This document shows, piece after piece, positions 1-8,437 of a stretch of 51,810 bases of DNA (the stretch's first letter is position 1; each line of letters opens with the position of its first letter). Below the pieces are notes generated by a model. The model did no database searches. It was not told the origin of the DNA and saw only the letters and a list, made by a program, of their open reading frames with translations. The position numbers and the translations under genes were made by a program. Source of the stretch: Prevotellaceae bacterium (GTDB lineage: Bacteria > Bacteroidota > Bacteroidia > Bacteroidales > UBA932); NCBI GenBank assembly GCA_031276235.1, contig JAISNL010000002.1, positions 1 to 51,810 of the forward strand, read 5' to 3'.

Positions 1-461
1 TCAAAATAAAAGAGATAAGTTTCCCACGGAATATCATTATCAATAATTTTCTTTATTTGATTGTAAATCTGTTGAAATTCTTTGGTATCATAATTCGATG
101 GCGCAACGTTCCAGTTAAAATCGTTTTGATAGAAAATATCCTGAATTTCGGAGTATGGCACAAAGGCGATTTTTTCGCTGTCGTAACATCCGAGAAATGG
201 CGGCGGCAATATTTCATCGAAAGTCCGCGCCTTGCCGATGGTCAAAACCAACTGCGTAAGCATGGCAAGAATGTCGGCAGGCTTTTGTTTTGCTTCAGCC
301 CACAGCAAATATTCATCGTTGAAATCGATGCTGTTTTTCGGGCGTTTGATTTTCACTGCAAAATCAATTTTGCCCAAAATCTTTGTACAGTCAAATTTAC
401 TGAAATAATCGGCTGCTACGGCATTTTTTATTTCCTCTTCGAGAATGTTTTTATTTTTCAT
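1..461 (-). CDS. Type II restriction-modification protein (N-6 DNA methylase/endonuclease), N-terminal part, runs off window
   Basis: An open frame starts at an ATG read leftward from 461 and stays open for 153 codons to the window edge, so the 3' part of the gene is missing. The peptide begins MKNKNILEEEIKNAVAADYF and contains NDEYLLWAEAKQ, which fits the E-x-K half of a PD-(D/E)xK nuclease core. The stretches TIGKARTFDEILPPPFLG and FNWNVAPSNYDTKEF resemble the N-terminal region of Bacteroidota type IIG/Eco57I-like restriction-methylation proteins. Family knowledge would put an N-6 adenine methylase domain downstream, outside the window. It would cut and methylate foreign and self DNA in the cytoplasm. 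It points away from the neighbouring operon. A forward ORF on the other strand here is a shadow. The family call is from memory of the sequence pattern and is moderately sure. Confidence 0.68.
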   Translation of the reverse strand, partial: MKNKNILEEEIKNAVAADYFSKFDCTKILGKIDFAVKIKRPKNSIDFNDEYLLWAEAKQKPADILAMLTQLVLTIGKARTFDEILPPPFLGCYDSEKIAFVPYSEIQDIFYQNDFNWNVAPSNYDTKEFQQIYNQIKKIIDNDIPWETYLFYF

Positions 462-546
462 TGTTTGCTGCTGCTAAAAAATATTGGCAAAGTTAGCATT
501 AATAGTTGAATTTGAATTTAAAAGTTAAAAGTTGTTTTTTCATTTT

Positions 547-650
547 TCTGGATTGGCTGCGCCGAGCTTCGGTTGCTTCACTAACCCTCGCAATGCCGCG
601 CTGCGTCTTGGTTCGTCTTTGCGAGGAGTGTAGCGACGAAGCAATCCAGA
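547..650. repeat. REP-like palindromic intergenic repeat, copy 1
   Basis: The segment opens with TCTGGATTGGCTGCGCC and closes with GACGAAGCAATCCAGA, so the ends are inverted complements (CTGGATTG/CAATCCAG). The middle is GC-rich compared with its surroundings. A half copy (TTCTGGATTGCTTCACCCTG) lies at 701-720. Related copies are at 5050-5131 and 48331-48439. It is probably a non-autonomous REP/MITE-type element. It sits in the 295-bp space between two minus-strand genes. Confidence 0.7.
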
Positions 651-756
651 ATATTTATTATTATTTTTTTCATTTGTTTGTATTTAGGTATTATATGTTT
701 TTCTGGATTGCTTCACCCTGCGGGTTTGCAATGACAGACTGCGGAATACGTTTTTT

Positions 757-1548
757 TTATGGAATAATGATACTTTTTGTTTCTGCTGTGTGAGCCGAAA
801 ATATGCCCAATGCTCCGTTAGAAATATTGTTAGGTGGATTGTTGGGAGTAGTTCCTCCTCCCGGTCCGCTATCGGCGATTAGAGCCAGTGTTGTGTAAAA
901 TAATGCTACTTTCTTATCTATACATTGCATTTCTATATTAATTAAATCGCCTGATTTTGGTTCTAAATCGTCATCGTTTACATCTAATTTAAAGGTATTT
1001 TCAAAACCGTTTTTCACTTCATCATTCTGGATGAAATGTTGATTAATGAGTTTGTTGTTTATTGATAATACAAACCTATAATTGTTTCCTTTCTCAATCG
1101 GGTCTTTATATGCAGGTATTAAGTTGTATTCGGTATCGCCTCTAATAGTAATGTTGTCCACTCTGATAGAATCGAAAGGCGTTTGTTCGGGCATGGCGCT
1201 TTGCGCTGTGTATGTCCGATTTTCAGTTTCTACCGTCAGTGTGTATGTTCTACCTTCTACCCCGATTAAGTTTGATGTTTTGTAAATTCCATTTCCATTT
1301 GGGGTAAGTAATTCGCTGTTTCCTGCATCATCGCTAATGGTAACGATGGCATCATCAATTGTGGGATAAACTCCTGTTTCCGTCAAACCAACAGACTTTG
1401 TGATTTTCACAAAATAGGGGCCTGCTTGGTTTGTGATGTTGCCTTCTATTACAATTTTTGACATGTTGCCTTTGTAGTCTAAATCTATTATTTTTGTGCA
1501 ACCTGTAAAAAATAGAGCGACAACTATTATGCTTATAATATTTTTCAT
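757..1548 (-). CDS. DUF4249-family outer-membrane-associated lipoprotein
   Basis: A 263-residue protein with a short signal peptide and lipobox (FFTGC near residues 13-17), so it is probably lipid-anchored. The body is beta-rich (KIVIEGNITNQAGPYFVKI, GVEGRTYTLTVETENRTYTAQS). The end GALGIFSAHTAETKSIIIP is the typical DUF4249 C-terminus. In Bacteroidota this family is encoded directly after TonB-dependent receptors. Here it starts 11 bp after the receptor stop, so the two are surely cotranscribed. By analogy with SusD-like partners it may help capture a ligand for the receptor, but its biochemical role is unknown. There is no promoter signal between the two genes. Transcription should come from upstream of 3863, possibly from the invertible promoter at 4816-4970. 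Confidence 0.85.
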   Translation of the reverse strand: MKNIISIIVVALFFTGCTKIIDLDYKGNMSKIVIEGNITNQAGPYFVKITKSVGLTETGVYPTIDDAIVTISDDAGNSELLTPNGNGIYKTSNLIGVEGRTYTLTVETENRTYTAQSAMPEQTPFDSIRVDNITIRGDTEYNLIPAYKDPIEKGNNYRFVLSINNKLINQHFIQNDEVKNGFENTFKLDVNDDDLEPKSGDLINIEMQCIDKKVALFYTTLALIADSGPGGGTTPNNPPNNISNGALGIFSAHTAETKSIIIP

Positions 1549-1559
1549 TTCTGTCTTAA

Positions 1560-3863
1560 TTAAAATTTGAAATTATAGGTTATACTCGGTATCCATCGAA
1601 AAAGTGATAATTGCTCGGCATCTATTTTCTGTGGATTGTCTTTGTTTTCTTTAAAATTTATGCTGTATGGATTTTGGCGACCATATACATTATACAGCCC
1701 GAAATTCCACGAACTGCGGTATTTGCCGTTAGATGGCACTTCATAAGTAAGGCTGATATCCAATCGATGCGTAACAGGCATTCGGTCTGCATTGCGGTTG
1801 TCATATTGATAGATTGTCATCCCATTTAAAACATATTTTCCGGTAGGAAATGTAACTGCGTTTCCTGTGGAATATATAAATGTACACGACAATGTCCATT
1901 GCGGGGTAAGATTATAAATGCCAACTACGGACAGGTCGTGAGTGCGGTCGTACTTGGCATTATACCATTCGTCATTGTTTATGCCGTTTATTTTTCTTTC
2001 GGTTTTAGACAGCGTGTATCCAATCCAGCCTGTTAATTTTCCTTTATTTTTTTTCAATAGAATTTCCAAGCCATAGGCTCTTCCTTTTCCAAACAGTAAT
2101 TGACTTTCTATATCCTGTACAATATTAATATCCGCACCGTCCTTGTAATCTATTTGATTTTGCATCGATTTATAATAAGTTTCCGCATTAAGTTCAAACA
2201 TGTTTTCATTAAAATTTTTACTGAATCCGAAACTTATCTGGTCGGCGATCTCAGGCTTTATGTTGTAACTGTTTCCAATCCACTGGTCGGTAGGGCTACC
2301 ACCTGTAGAATTGCTCATAAGATGCAAATGTTGAGTGTTTCGTGCGTAAGCCGCTTTTAAACTTGAGGTGTTGTTTACTCTGTAATTTATTGATATTCGC
2401 GGTTCAAAATTGTAATATGTTTTATCGACTTTTCCATTAGCCAATTTTACGGATTCAACAAGTTCATTGTTTTGATAAATGTTATATGTATCGCCGCCAA
2501 GTATGCTGTAAAATGAAAAACGCAGCCCATAATCAATATTTATTTTGTCGGATGCTTTAAGTGAATTGCTTATATATACAGAGTTTTCCAATCCTTCACG
2601 ATTATTTTTGTTACTTACAATATTCATTCCTTTCGCTTTTGCCGGTGTAATGTTATGATGTATCAGATTAAATCCAAAACGCAGGGTGTTTTGAGAATTT
2701 GGATAAAAAGAAAAATCCTGTTTCAGGTTTAAGTCTTTGATTTTGGAATTATAATTTATTTCACTGCCATCGTTCTGAAAACCCAAATTAAAATCATAAT
2801 TGCTGTAAATTAACGAAGTGTTGGAAAACAGTTTGCTGCTCAATACGCTGTTCCATCTTAAAGTCCCCGTGGCGTTTCCCCAATTACTTCCAAACAGATC
2901 CGATACGGCTAATACATCTTTCCCAAAATAACCTGAAAAATAGATTTTGTTTTTGTTGTTGATTGCGAAATTCGCTTTGACATTCAAATCATAAAAATAT
3001 AATTCAACATCTTTAAAATCGGATGAAAGCCTTGCAAAAATATCGACATAAGTTCGTCTGCCCGAAATTATAAACGATGATTTTTCCTTTTGAAACAAGG
3101 GACCTTCTATCGTTAGCCTGCTACTGATTAAGCCAATGCCGCCGCTTGCCTGATAAGTTTTATTATTGCCTTCTTTCATTTTTACATCCAGCACAGACGA
3201 AAGGCGACCGCCAAATTGTGCAGGGCTGTTGCCTTTGATAATAGTTGCATCTTTAATGGCATCGCTATTGAAAGTGCTGAAAATGCCTAACAGATGCGAT
3301 GCATTATACACAGGTGCGGCATCCAATAATATCAGATTTTGGTCTGCCGTTCCGCCTCTTACCGAAAATCCGTTGCTGCCTTCTCCATTGGATTTCATAC
3401 CCGGCATCAGCAGAATAGTTTTCACCAAATCTTTTTCGCCAAGCAGCACAGGAACTACTGCCGCTGTTTTCATGCTCAATATTTCCGTTCCCATTGCCGA
3501 TGTGGTAAGATTATCATCGTATTTTCTTGAAGTTACTACTGCCTCCTGCAAAAATATTCCATCCTCCAAATCAACGTTTTCCGTAACATTTGAATTTAAT
3601 TCTACAGAGATTAATTTATGTTCATAACCGATATACGAGAACCGCAACGTATATTTACCCTGAGGTAATGAAAGTGAATAAAAGCCGTACTCGTTGGTAA
3701 TTACGCCCACATTGGCTTTTTCCTCTATCGTTATGCTTACGCCTATAAGCATTTCGCCCGATGATTTTTCTTTTACTGTTCCGCTTACAGTATATTTTGC
3801 CTGTGCCAGCAGTAGTGTCGAGCTAAATAAAAGAAGAAAATTTAGCGCTGTTTTTTTATACAT
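1560..3863 (-). CDS. TonB-dependent outer-membrane receptor with carboxypeptidase-regulatory-like N-terminal domain
   Basis: A 767-residue protein. Residues 1-22 are a signal peptide. Residues about 24-105 form a CarboxypepD_reg-like beta-sandwich (YTVSGTVKEKSSGEMLIGVS, GFYSLSLPQGKYTLRFSYIG). A plug domain follows at about 130-230 (GFSVRGGTADQNLILLDAAP, KGNSPAQFGGRLSSVLDVKM). The rest is a 22-strand-type barrel with many aromatic alternating strands and the terminal F signature (SITYNFKF). It is shorter than SusC proteins (~1000 aa) and fits the receptor group paired with DUF4249. It would import an unknown ligand across the outer membrane using TonB energy. The sequence just upstream (3864-3900) shows no good TTTG/TAnnTTTG promoter. 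The nearest strong one is inside the invertible element about 1 kb upstream, currently facing the other way. Expression may therefore be phase-variable (inference). Confidence 0.9.
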   Translation of the reverse strand: MYKKTALNFLLLFSSTLLLAQAKYTVSGTVKEKSSGEMLIGVSITIEEKANVGVITNEYGFYSLSLPQGKYTLRFSYIGYEHKLISVELNSNVTENVDLEDGIFLQEAVVTSRKYDDNLTTSAMGTEILSMKTAAVVPVLLGEKDLVKTILLMPGMKSNGEGSNGFSVRGGTADQNLILLDAAPVYNASHLLGIFSTFNSDAIKDATIIKGNSPAQFGGRLSSVLDVKMKEGNNKTYQASGGIGLISSRLTIEGPLFQKEKSSFIISGRRTYVDIFARLSSDFKDVELYFYDLNVKANFAINNKNKIYFSGYFGKDVLAVSDLFGSNWGNATGTLRWNSVLSSKLFSNTSLIYSNYDFNLGFQNDGSEINYNSKIKDLNLKQDFSFYPNSQNTLRFGFNLIHHNITPAKAKGMNIVSNKNNREGLENSVYISNSLKASDKINIDYGLRFSFYSILGGDTYNIYQNNELVESVKLANGKVDKTYYNFEPRISINYRVNNTSSLKAAYARNTQHLHLMSNSTGGSPTDQWIGNSYNIKPEIADQISFGFSKNFNENMFELNAETYYKSMQNQIDYKDGADINIVQDIESQLLFGKGRAYGLEILLKKNKGKLTGWIGYTLSKTERKINGINNDEWYNAKYDRTHDLSVVGIYNLTPQWTLSCTFIYSTGNAVTFPTGKYVLNGMTIYQYDNRNADRMPVTHRLDISLTYEVPSNGKYRSSWNFGLYNVYGRQNPYSINFKENKDNPQKIDAEQLSLFRWIPSITYNFKF

Positions 3864-4053
3864 AATTTAGATTTTAGAATAAAAATATACACATTATATA
3901 TTGAATTTGGTAGATTCAACATCTGAATGCAACTTAGTTTTGCAAATGGAGAAAAAAATTTCCCGTCCTGACGCGGGATGTAATCTGAATTATTCATTTC
4001 CTTTAATTTTAAAAATATTATTACTATATAATTTATTGTATATTATACTGAAT

Positions 4054-4662
4054 TTCAAGATAGACGCTGAAGCATTAAAGATAGACGTTGAGACATTCAA
4101 ATTAGACGTTGAAACGTTCAAATTAGACCGTGAAGAGTTCAAATTAGACCGTGAAGAGTTCAAATTAGACCGTGAAGAGTTCAAATTAGACCATGAAGAG
4201 TTCAAATTAGACCGTGAAGGGTTCAAATTAGACCGTGAAGAGTTCAAATTAGACCGTGAAGAGTTCAAATTAGACCGTGAAGAGTTCAAATTAGACCGTG
4301 AAGAGTTCAAATTAGACCGTGAAGGGTTCAAATTATACCGTGAAGGGTTCAAATTATACCGTGAAGAGTTCAAATTATACCGTGAAGAGTTCAAATTATA
4401 CCGTGAACGGTTCAAATTAGACGCCGAAACATTAAAGATATACCTGCAAACATTAAAGATATACCTGCAAAGATTAAAGGTACACCTGCAAAGATTAAAG
4501 GTATACCTGCAAACATTAAAGATATACCTGCAAAGATTAAAGGTACACCTGCAAACATTAAAGATATACCTGCAAAGATTAAAGGTACACCTGCAAACAT
4601 TAAAGGTATACCTGCAAAGATTAAAGGTACACCTGCAAACATTAAAGATATACCTGCAAACG
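4054..4662. repeat. Tandem array, 29 units of 21 bp (array A/B)
   Basis: 29 exact 21-bp units with no indels lie end to end. The first 18 follow TTCAAATTAGACCGTGAAGAG-like units with point changes. The last 11 follow a diverged type beginning TTAAAGATATACCTGC. Both types share TT(C/A)AA at the start and TA-nAC in the middle. Because 21 is a multiple of three, long frames stay open on both strands (301 codons forward from 3901, 263 reverse from 4781). I do not accept either as a gene with confidence. The array lies between the TonB operon start and the invertible promoter, so it would be inside the 5' leader of that operon in the ON state. It resembles the array at 48685-48978. Confidence 0.9.
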
Positions 4663-4815
4663 TTAAAGATAAAAGACAAAGTTTTATGTATTGTCGGCAT
4701 TGTTTCACAAAACACAGCAAAATCATCTCCGAAATGTTCTAATCGTAGCGCGTTATTAAATATGTTTTGTATCTTTGTCATAATTTCCTATATTTCACTG
4801 ATATAACCGTGTATT

Positions 4816-4970
4816 TGTCCCATAATTTACATTATGTTAAGTTTCGGGAATAGATTATCAGCGAGTTAGACGTTTTTTTGTGAAAAATATTTTTTTTAGA
4901 AAATTTGTAATTAATTAAAATTTAATTACTTTTGTGTTTTCAAACTTAACATAATGTAAATTATGGGACA
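4816..4970. promoter_or_regulatory. Invertible promoter element (inverton) with 29-bp perfect inverted repeats
   Basis: A left arm at 4816-4844 (starting TGTCCCATAATTTACA) and a right arm at 4942-4970 (ending TGTAAATTATGGGACA) are perfect inverted complements of 29 bp. They bracket a 97-bp AT-rich spacer holding one consensus Bacteroidota promoter (next entry). This is the standard design of phase-variable promoters in Bacteroidales, flipped by site-specific recombinases that are usually encoded elsewhere. No recombinase gene is visible in this window. As drawn the promoter fires rightward into a gene-free region. If inverted it would fire leftward through the tandem array into the TonB receptor at 3863. 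Confidence 0.85.
4904..4934 (+). promoter_or_regulatory. Promoter inside the invertible element
   Basis: TTTG at 4904-4907, a 19-bp spacer, then TACTTTTG at 4927-4934. This matches the Bacteroidota -33/-7 consensus (TTTG-N19-21-TAnnTTTG) exactly. The start point would be about 4941, at the edge of the right inverted repeat. In this orientation the transcript has no ORF of note and meets the hairpin at 5228-5266. Confidence 0.75.
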
Positions 4971-5049
4971 TGGTTTGGGTGTAGTACGAATGTTAAAAAA
5001 AACAAAATTAATAATTTTTTTTGAGAAAAGGCGTCTGTTGTTTGTTTTT

Positions 5050-5131
5050 TCTGGATTGCTTTGTCTTTGAGCGTAGCGCAATGACGAATACCAACAGCAG
5101 CGCGGCATTGCGAGCGTTAGCGAAGCAATCC
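5050..5131. repeat. REP-like palindromic intergenic repeat, copy 2
   Basis: It opens TCTGGATTGCTTTGTCTTTG and closes GCGTTAGCGAAGCAATCC. The inner part GCGTAGCGCAATGACGAATA matches the element at 48331-48439 in style. It is a shorter, diverged copy of the repeat family also present at 547-650. Confidence 0.65.
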
Positions 5132-5227
5132 TCGCATACAGGAAAGTAAAATAGAAGCAGGCGCATACGAAGTAAACTACAATTTTGAATGTAACTGCGA
5201 ATAGGGAATGAGTAAATGAAGGAATAT

Positions 5228-5266
5228 AAAACATCCCGTACAAATGCAACTTGTGCGGGATGTTTT
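5228..5266 (+). terminator. Rho-independent terminator-like hairpin
   Basis: The left arm AAAACATCCCGTACAA (5228-5243) pairs with TTGTGCGGGATGTTTT (5251-5266), a 16-bp stem with one G-T pair and a 7-nt loop, followed by TATTT. It would stop transcripts from the right-facing inverton promoter after about 320 nt. It could also work in the reverse direction. Confidence 0.7.
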
Positions 5267-5389
5267 ATTTGTTGTCTTGAGGTTTTTTGGGAAAAAGTTC
5301 AAATAACAAGTCAAAATTTCTATTGTTTTTTACCAACAAATTCATTTCTTAATGTCGCCTGAATTTGATTGATGAAAAACGATTAAATA

Positions 5390-5519
5390 TTATTATAACA
5401 ACATTACTACCATTGTTTAATGTCAGTTTTGACAAAAACTTTTTGTCGTGCATTTTTGCCTCGCTTATTCTTGCGAATTTGGCGCTGTTGGCATGAACGT
5501 CGGTCAGTAGTGATTGCAA
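5390..5519 (-). pseudogene. IS4-family transposase fragment
   Basis: Read on the minus strand, this stretch encodes LLTDVHANSAKFARISEAKM followed by HDKKFLSKLTLNNGSNVV. That resembles the central DDE region of IS4-type (DUF4372-containing) transposases, where an aspartate precedes a variable segment and an E-A-K-x-H-D motif. No start, Walker-like or C-terminal part remains, and the frame is lost on both sides. It is a relic, not a gene. The same IS group supplies the 118-bp MITE ends at 41870 and 51452. The rest of 5267-5845 is AT-rich and shows nothing else I can name, apart from a dispersed 35-bp motif at about 5341-5378. Confidence 0.5.
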
Positions 5520-5845
5520 AGGAACTATCCAGCAAGATTTAAAATTCTGTTGGCTGGTTTTAACAATGAAGACAAATTATTTCTAATGTATGTTCATTAA
5601 TTTGAAGATAAAGGCAAAGATAATCATTCATGATGATTTTTGACAATACCACGATTATGTCTGATGAAGATTAAAAAATCTCTGTATTAACTTTTTTTAA
5701 CTTCTGTATTTCAAAAATACATCTACATTTGCATATCGAAAAACAATAAATAAATATTGATATTAGCCGTTTTTATATTAAGAAACATGATTTGACAGCC
5801 AAATGAAACAAAAAAATATGTTATATGCAAAACCGAAATATTCAT

Positions 5846-5853
5846 TACTTTTG
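5846..5853 (+). promoter_or_regulatory. -7 promoter element upstream of the ABC exporter genes
   Basis: TACTTTTG fits TAnnTTTG. No good TTTG lies 19-21 bp upstream, so this is a half-supported promoter. It lies 10 bp before a small ORF (5863-6021) and 210 bp before the ABC ATPase gene. Confidence 0.45.
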
Positions 5854-5862
5854 TAACTAAAT

Positions 5863-6021
5863 ATGATAAACTGTAAAATATTAAAAATTAAATTTGTAGG
5901 CATAACAAAAATTTTAAGCGATTATGCCATCTTCACAGCGGAATTGAATACAGTAAAAATTCAAAAACTGCTGAAAAATATTCGGCGGCAACAAGCTTGT
6001 GCGCATTATAAAGTACAATAA
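5863..6021 (+). CDS. Possible 52-residue ORF ahead of the ABC exporter
   Basis: An ATG at 5863 just after a -7 promoter element opens a frame of 52 codons (begins MINCKILKIKFVGITKILSD, ends ACAHYKVQ) that stops 41 bp before the ABC ATPase start. It is lysine-rich. No signal peptide, membrane segment or known motif is visible, and I do not recognise it. It could be a leader peptide, a small protein of the exporter operon, or chance. A codon-level conservation test across relatives would decide. Low confidence. Confidence 0.28.
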   Translation: MINCKILKIKFVGITKILSDYAIFTAELNTVKIQKLLKNIRRQQACAHYKVQ

Positions 6022-6062
6022 AAATAAAGAAGAATAGAATAATTTACAATATTGAATAAAAT

Positions 6063-6977
6063 ATGATATTAAGAACAGAAAACGTTGTAAAACAATATGC
6101 CAATCATTTGGCGCTTGATAATGTAAGTATTGAAGTTCCGCGGGCAAGCATTTATGGCTTGCTGGGTCCAAACGGAGCAGGTAAAACCACTTTGATACGA
6201 ATTATCAATCAAATCACTGCGCCCGACAGCGGAAAAGTGTATTTTGATGGACTTGAATTGCAGGAAAAAGATGTTTACAGCATTGGATACCTGCCCGAAG
6301 AACGCGGACTTTACAAAAAAATGAAAGTAGGAGAACAGGCAATGTATTTTGCACGGCTGAAAGGCATGAGCAAACACGATGCCGAAAAAAATCTGCAAAA
6401 ATGGTTTCAAAAATTTGAAATTCAGGCATGGTGGAACAAAAAAGTTGAAGAACTGTCGAAAGGCATGGCGCAAAAAGTACAATTTATAATAACAATTTTG
6501 CACAAACCCAAATTGCTGATATTCGATGAACCTTTCAGCGGATTCGACCCTATTAATGTAAATTTGCTGAAATCTGAAATTCTAAATCTTAAACAGCAGG
6601 GAATTACAATTATTTTCTCTACGCACAACATGGCTTCGGTTGAAGAAATATGCGATTATATAACGCTGATAAACAAATCAAAAAATATTTTAAGCGGACA
6701 AATTGACGAAATTCGACATAACTATGGCGATAATATATTTGAAATTAATTACAGAGGCGAAACCGATATATTGCAAGAAAATATCGGCGACAACTATCAA
6801 ATATTAGGATGCAGCGACCAGAAATTTTTCCGTACGGTCAAAATCAAAGCAATAGTAAAAGAACCTGCAAACACTTTAATATCAAGAATTATAAAAGATA
6901 CGGAAATTGTAAACTTCAACGAAATAATTCCAAGTATGAACGATATATTTATTAAACTTGTGGAGGAAGACAAATGA
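6063..6977 (+). CDS. ABC transporter ATP-binding protein (NatA/YhaQ-like)
   Basis: A 304-residue cytoplasmic ATPase. Walker A is GPNGAGKTT (residues 35-43). The ABC signature appears as LSKGMAQKVQ near 137, Walker B with its catalytic Glu as LLIFDEPFSGFDP just after, and the switch His in STHNM. The C-terminal ~75 residues form the DUF4162-type tail found in NatA/drug-export ATPases. It should hydrolyse ATP to power the permease encoded next, with which it overlaps by 4 bp (ATGA), so translation is coupled. The family exports sodium, peptides or drugs; the substrate here is unknown. The chosen start is the ATG after a run of A's with no competing start nearby. Confidence 0.9.
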   Translation: MILRTENVVKQYANHLALDNVSIEVPRASIYGLLGPNGAGKTTLIRIINQITAPDSGKVYFDGLELQEKDVYSIGYLPEERGLYKKMKVGEQAMYFARLKGMSKHDAEKNLQKWFQKFEIQAWWNKKVEELSKGMAQKVQFIITILHKPKLLIFDEPFSGFDPINVNLLKSEILNLKQQGITIIFSTHNMASVEEICDYITLINKSKNILSGQIDEIRHNYGDNIFEINYRGETDILQENIGDNYQILGCSDQKFFRTVKIKAIVKEPANTLISRIIKDTEIVNFNEIIPSMNDIFIKLVEEDK

Positions 6978-8215
6978 AAAAAATATTACTTGTTGTCAAA
7001 CGCGAATTTATAGTAAGAGTAAAGAAAAAATCATTTATCATAATGACTGTTTTAGTCCCGATATTGTTTGCCTGCCTTGCAATTGTACCTGCATTGCTTG
7101 CACAGATAAAAAGCGACAGTGAAAAAATAATTACTGTTCTTGATGAATCAGGATTTGCCGTCAGCGGACTGAAAGACATGCATACAATAAAATTTGTGAA
7201 CGAGACCAAACCAATAGATTCGCTGAAAAACGATTTGATGAAAAACAATAATTATGCGGTTTTGCATATCGAGAAAAACGAAGACAATACAATAGGAAAC
7301 ATAACAATGTATTCAGAACAGGTAGTCAGCATAGACATATTAAATTCAATTACTGCACAATTACGAATGTTATCGGCGCAAATAAAACTCAAAGAATACA
7401 ATATTTCCGTAGAACAGATAGCAACCATTCTAAATCCGGGCATGAATATCAAAACCATTCAAATGGACGAACAGGGCAACGAAAAAGAAAGCAATACAAC
7501 GGCGCTAATGGGACTTGCCATGATTTGCGGAGTCTTGCTTTTCTTTATCATATTAATGTTCGGTATTCAAATAATGCGCGGCGTGATTGAAGAAAAATCA
7601 AGCAGAATAGTAGAAATAATCATTTCGTCAATAAAACCCATGCATCTGATGATGGGCAAAATCATCGGCGTAGCGATGGTTGTACTTACTCAGATTTTGA
7701 TATGGATAGTGTTGTTCTCAATAATAATATTTGTTGCGCAAAACCAGTTTTCCGATATTGTCAATCAAATACAAAGTTATGTTCAAGCCGTTTCATTTGC
7801 AAAAATGTTCATTTGTTTTATTCTGTATCTTATTTTAGGATATTTGCTGTATGCGTCCCTGTTTGCAATAGTAGGTTCGGCTGTTGATAACGAATCCGAC
7901 ACGCAGCAGTTGCAAGCCATAGCAAGCGTTCCGCTGATGATAGGATATTTCATAATGCTTATGGTAACAACTCAGCCCGATACTCCGCTTGCATTCTGGG
8001 GTTCGATGATTCCATTCACATCTCCCATGGTTATGCTTGCACGTATTCCGTTTGGCGTTTCGTGGCTTGAAATAATTCTTTCGCTTTTAATATTGGCGGC
8101 AACATTCGTATTTTTTACATGGATTGCCGCACGCATATATCGAGTAGGCATTTTGATGTACGGCAAAAAAGCATCATTTAAAGAACTGATAAAATGGCTC
8201 AAATACAAAAAATGA
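6974..8215 (+). CDS. ABC-2 type permease (NatB/YhaP-like)
   Basis: A 413-residue inner-membrane protein. An N-terminal cytoplasmic stub with VKREFIVRVKKKSFIIMTVLVP leads into transmembrane helix 1. A large extracytoplasmic domain follows (about residues 45-175), then five more hydrophobic helices between about 180 and 395 (LMGLAMICGVLLFFIILMFG, VVLTQILIWIVLFSIIIFVA). This is the ABC2_membrane_3 architecture of NatB/YhaP. It starts inside the stop codon of the ATPase gene, so the two form one exporter. A terminator follows at 8245. Confidence 0.88.
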   Translation: MKKILLVVKREFIVRVKKKSFIIMTVLVPILFACLAIVPALLAQIKSDSEKIITVLDESGFAVSGLKDMHTIKFVNETKPIDSLKNDLMKNNNYAVLHIEKNEDNTIGNITMYSEQVVSIDILNSITAQLRMLSAQIKLKEYNISVEQIATILNPGMNIKTIQMDEQGNEKESNTTALMGLAMICGVLLFFIILMFGIQIMRGVIEEKSSRIVEIIISSIKPMHLMMGKIIGVAMVVLTQILIWIVLFSIIIFVAQNQFSDIVNQIQSYVQAVSFAKMFICFILYLILGYLLYASLFAIVGSAVDNESDTQQLQAIASVPLMIGYFIMLMVTTQPDTPLAFWGSMIPFTSPMVMLARIPFGVSWLEIILSLLILAATFVFFTWIAARIYRVGILMYGKKASFKELIKWLKYKK

Positions 8216-8244
8216 TTTAAATATATACTTTTAACATTTTGATT

Positions 8245-8281
8245 AATCTCTGTCAAAGTACATTTGCAGAGATTTTTTTTA
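8245..8281 (+). terminator. Rho-independent terminator of the ABC exporter operon
   Basis: AATCTCTG (8245-8252) pairs with CAGAGATT (8267-8274) over a 14-nt loop, followed directly by a run of T. It lies 29 bp after the permease stop. Confidence 0.8.
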
Positions 8282-8437
8282 TTATCACGAAACGAAAGCC
8301 TGAAGGCTGCATAGTTGTAATCAGTCATTCCTTGCCAACTCTGCACCTTATTGATATATAATCGGTAAAAATATATGGAAAACAATGAAGAATTTTGTAT
8401 CTTTATAACTCAAAAAACAGGTAGAAACACATAGAAA

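Noticed and set aside
506-793. 95-codon ORF at 506-793
   Set aside because: It is the translation of REP-like elements and overlaps the DUF4249 gene end.
4054-4662. CRISPR array
   Set aside because: Units are contiguous with no unique spacers, and no cas genes are seen. The same holds for the other three arrays.
3990-4781. 263-codon reverse ORF with YIFNVCR repeats
   Set aside because: Same array read backward. The non-repeat head (MTKIQNIFNNALRLEHFGDD) would be just downstream of the inverted promoter, so it is not impossible, but cysteine and asparagine periodicity looks like repeat translation rather than a protein.
3901-4806. 301-codon forward ORF with FKLDREE heptads
   Set aside because: It is open mainly because 21 is divisible by three. 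Its ends are low complexity, it lacks a promoter match at a proper distance, and the reverse strand is equally open.
4926-5249. 107-codon reverse ORF
   Set aside because: It crosses the inverted repeat, a REP element and the terminator hairpin; no motif.
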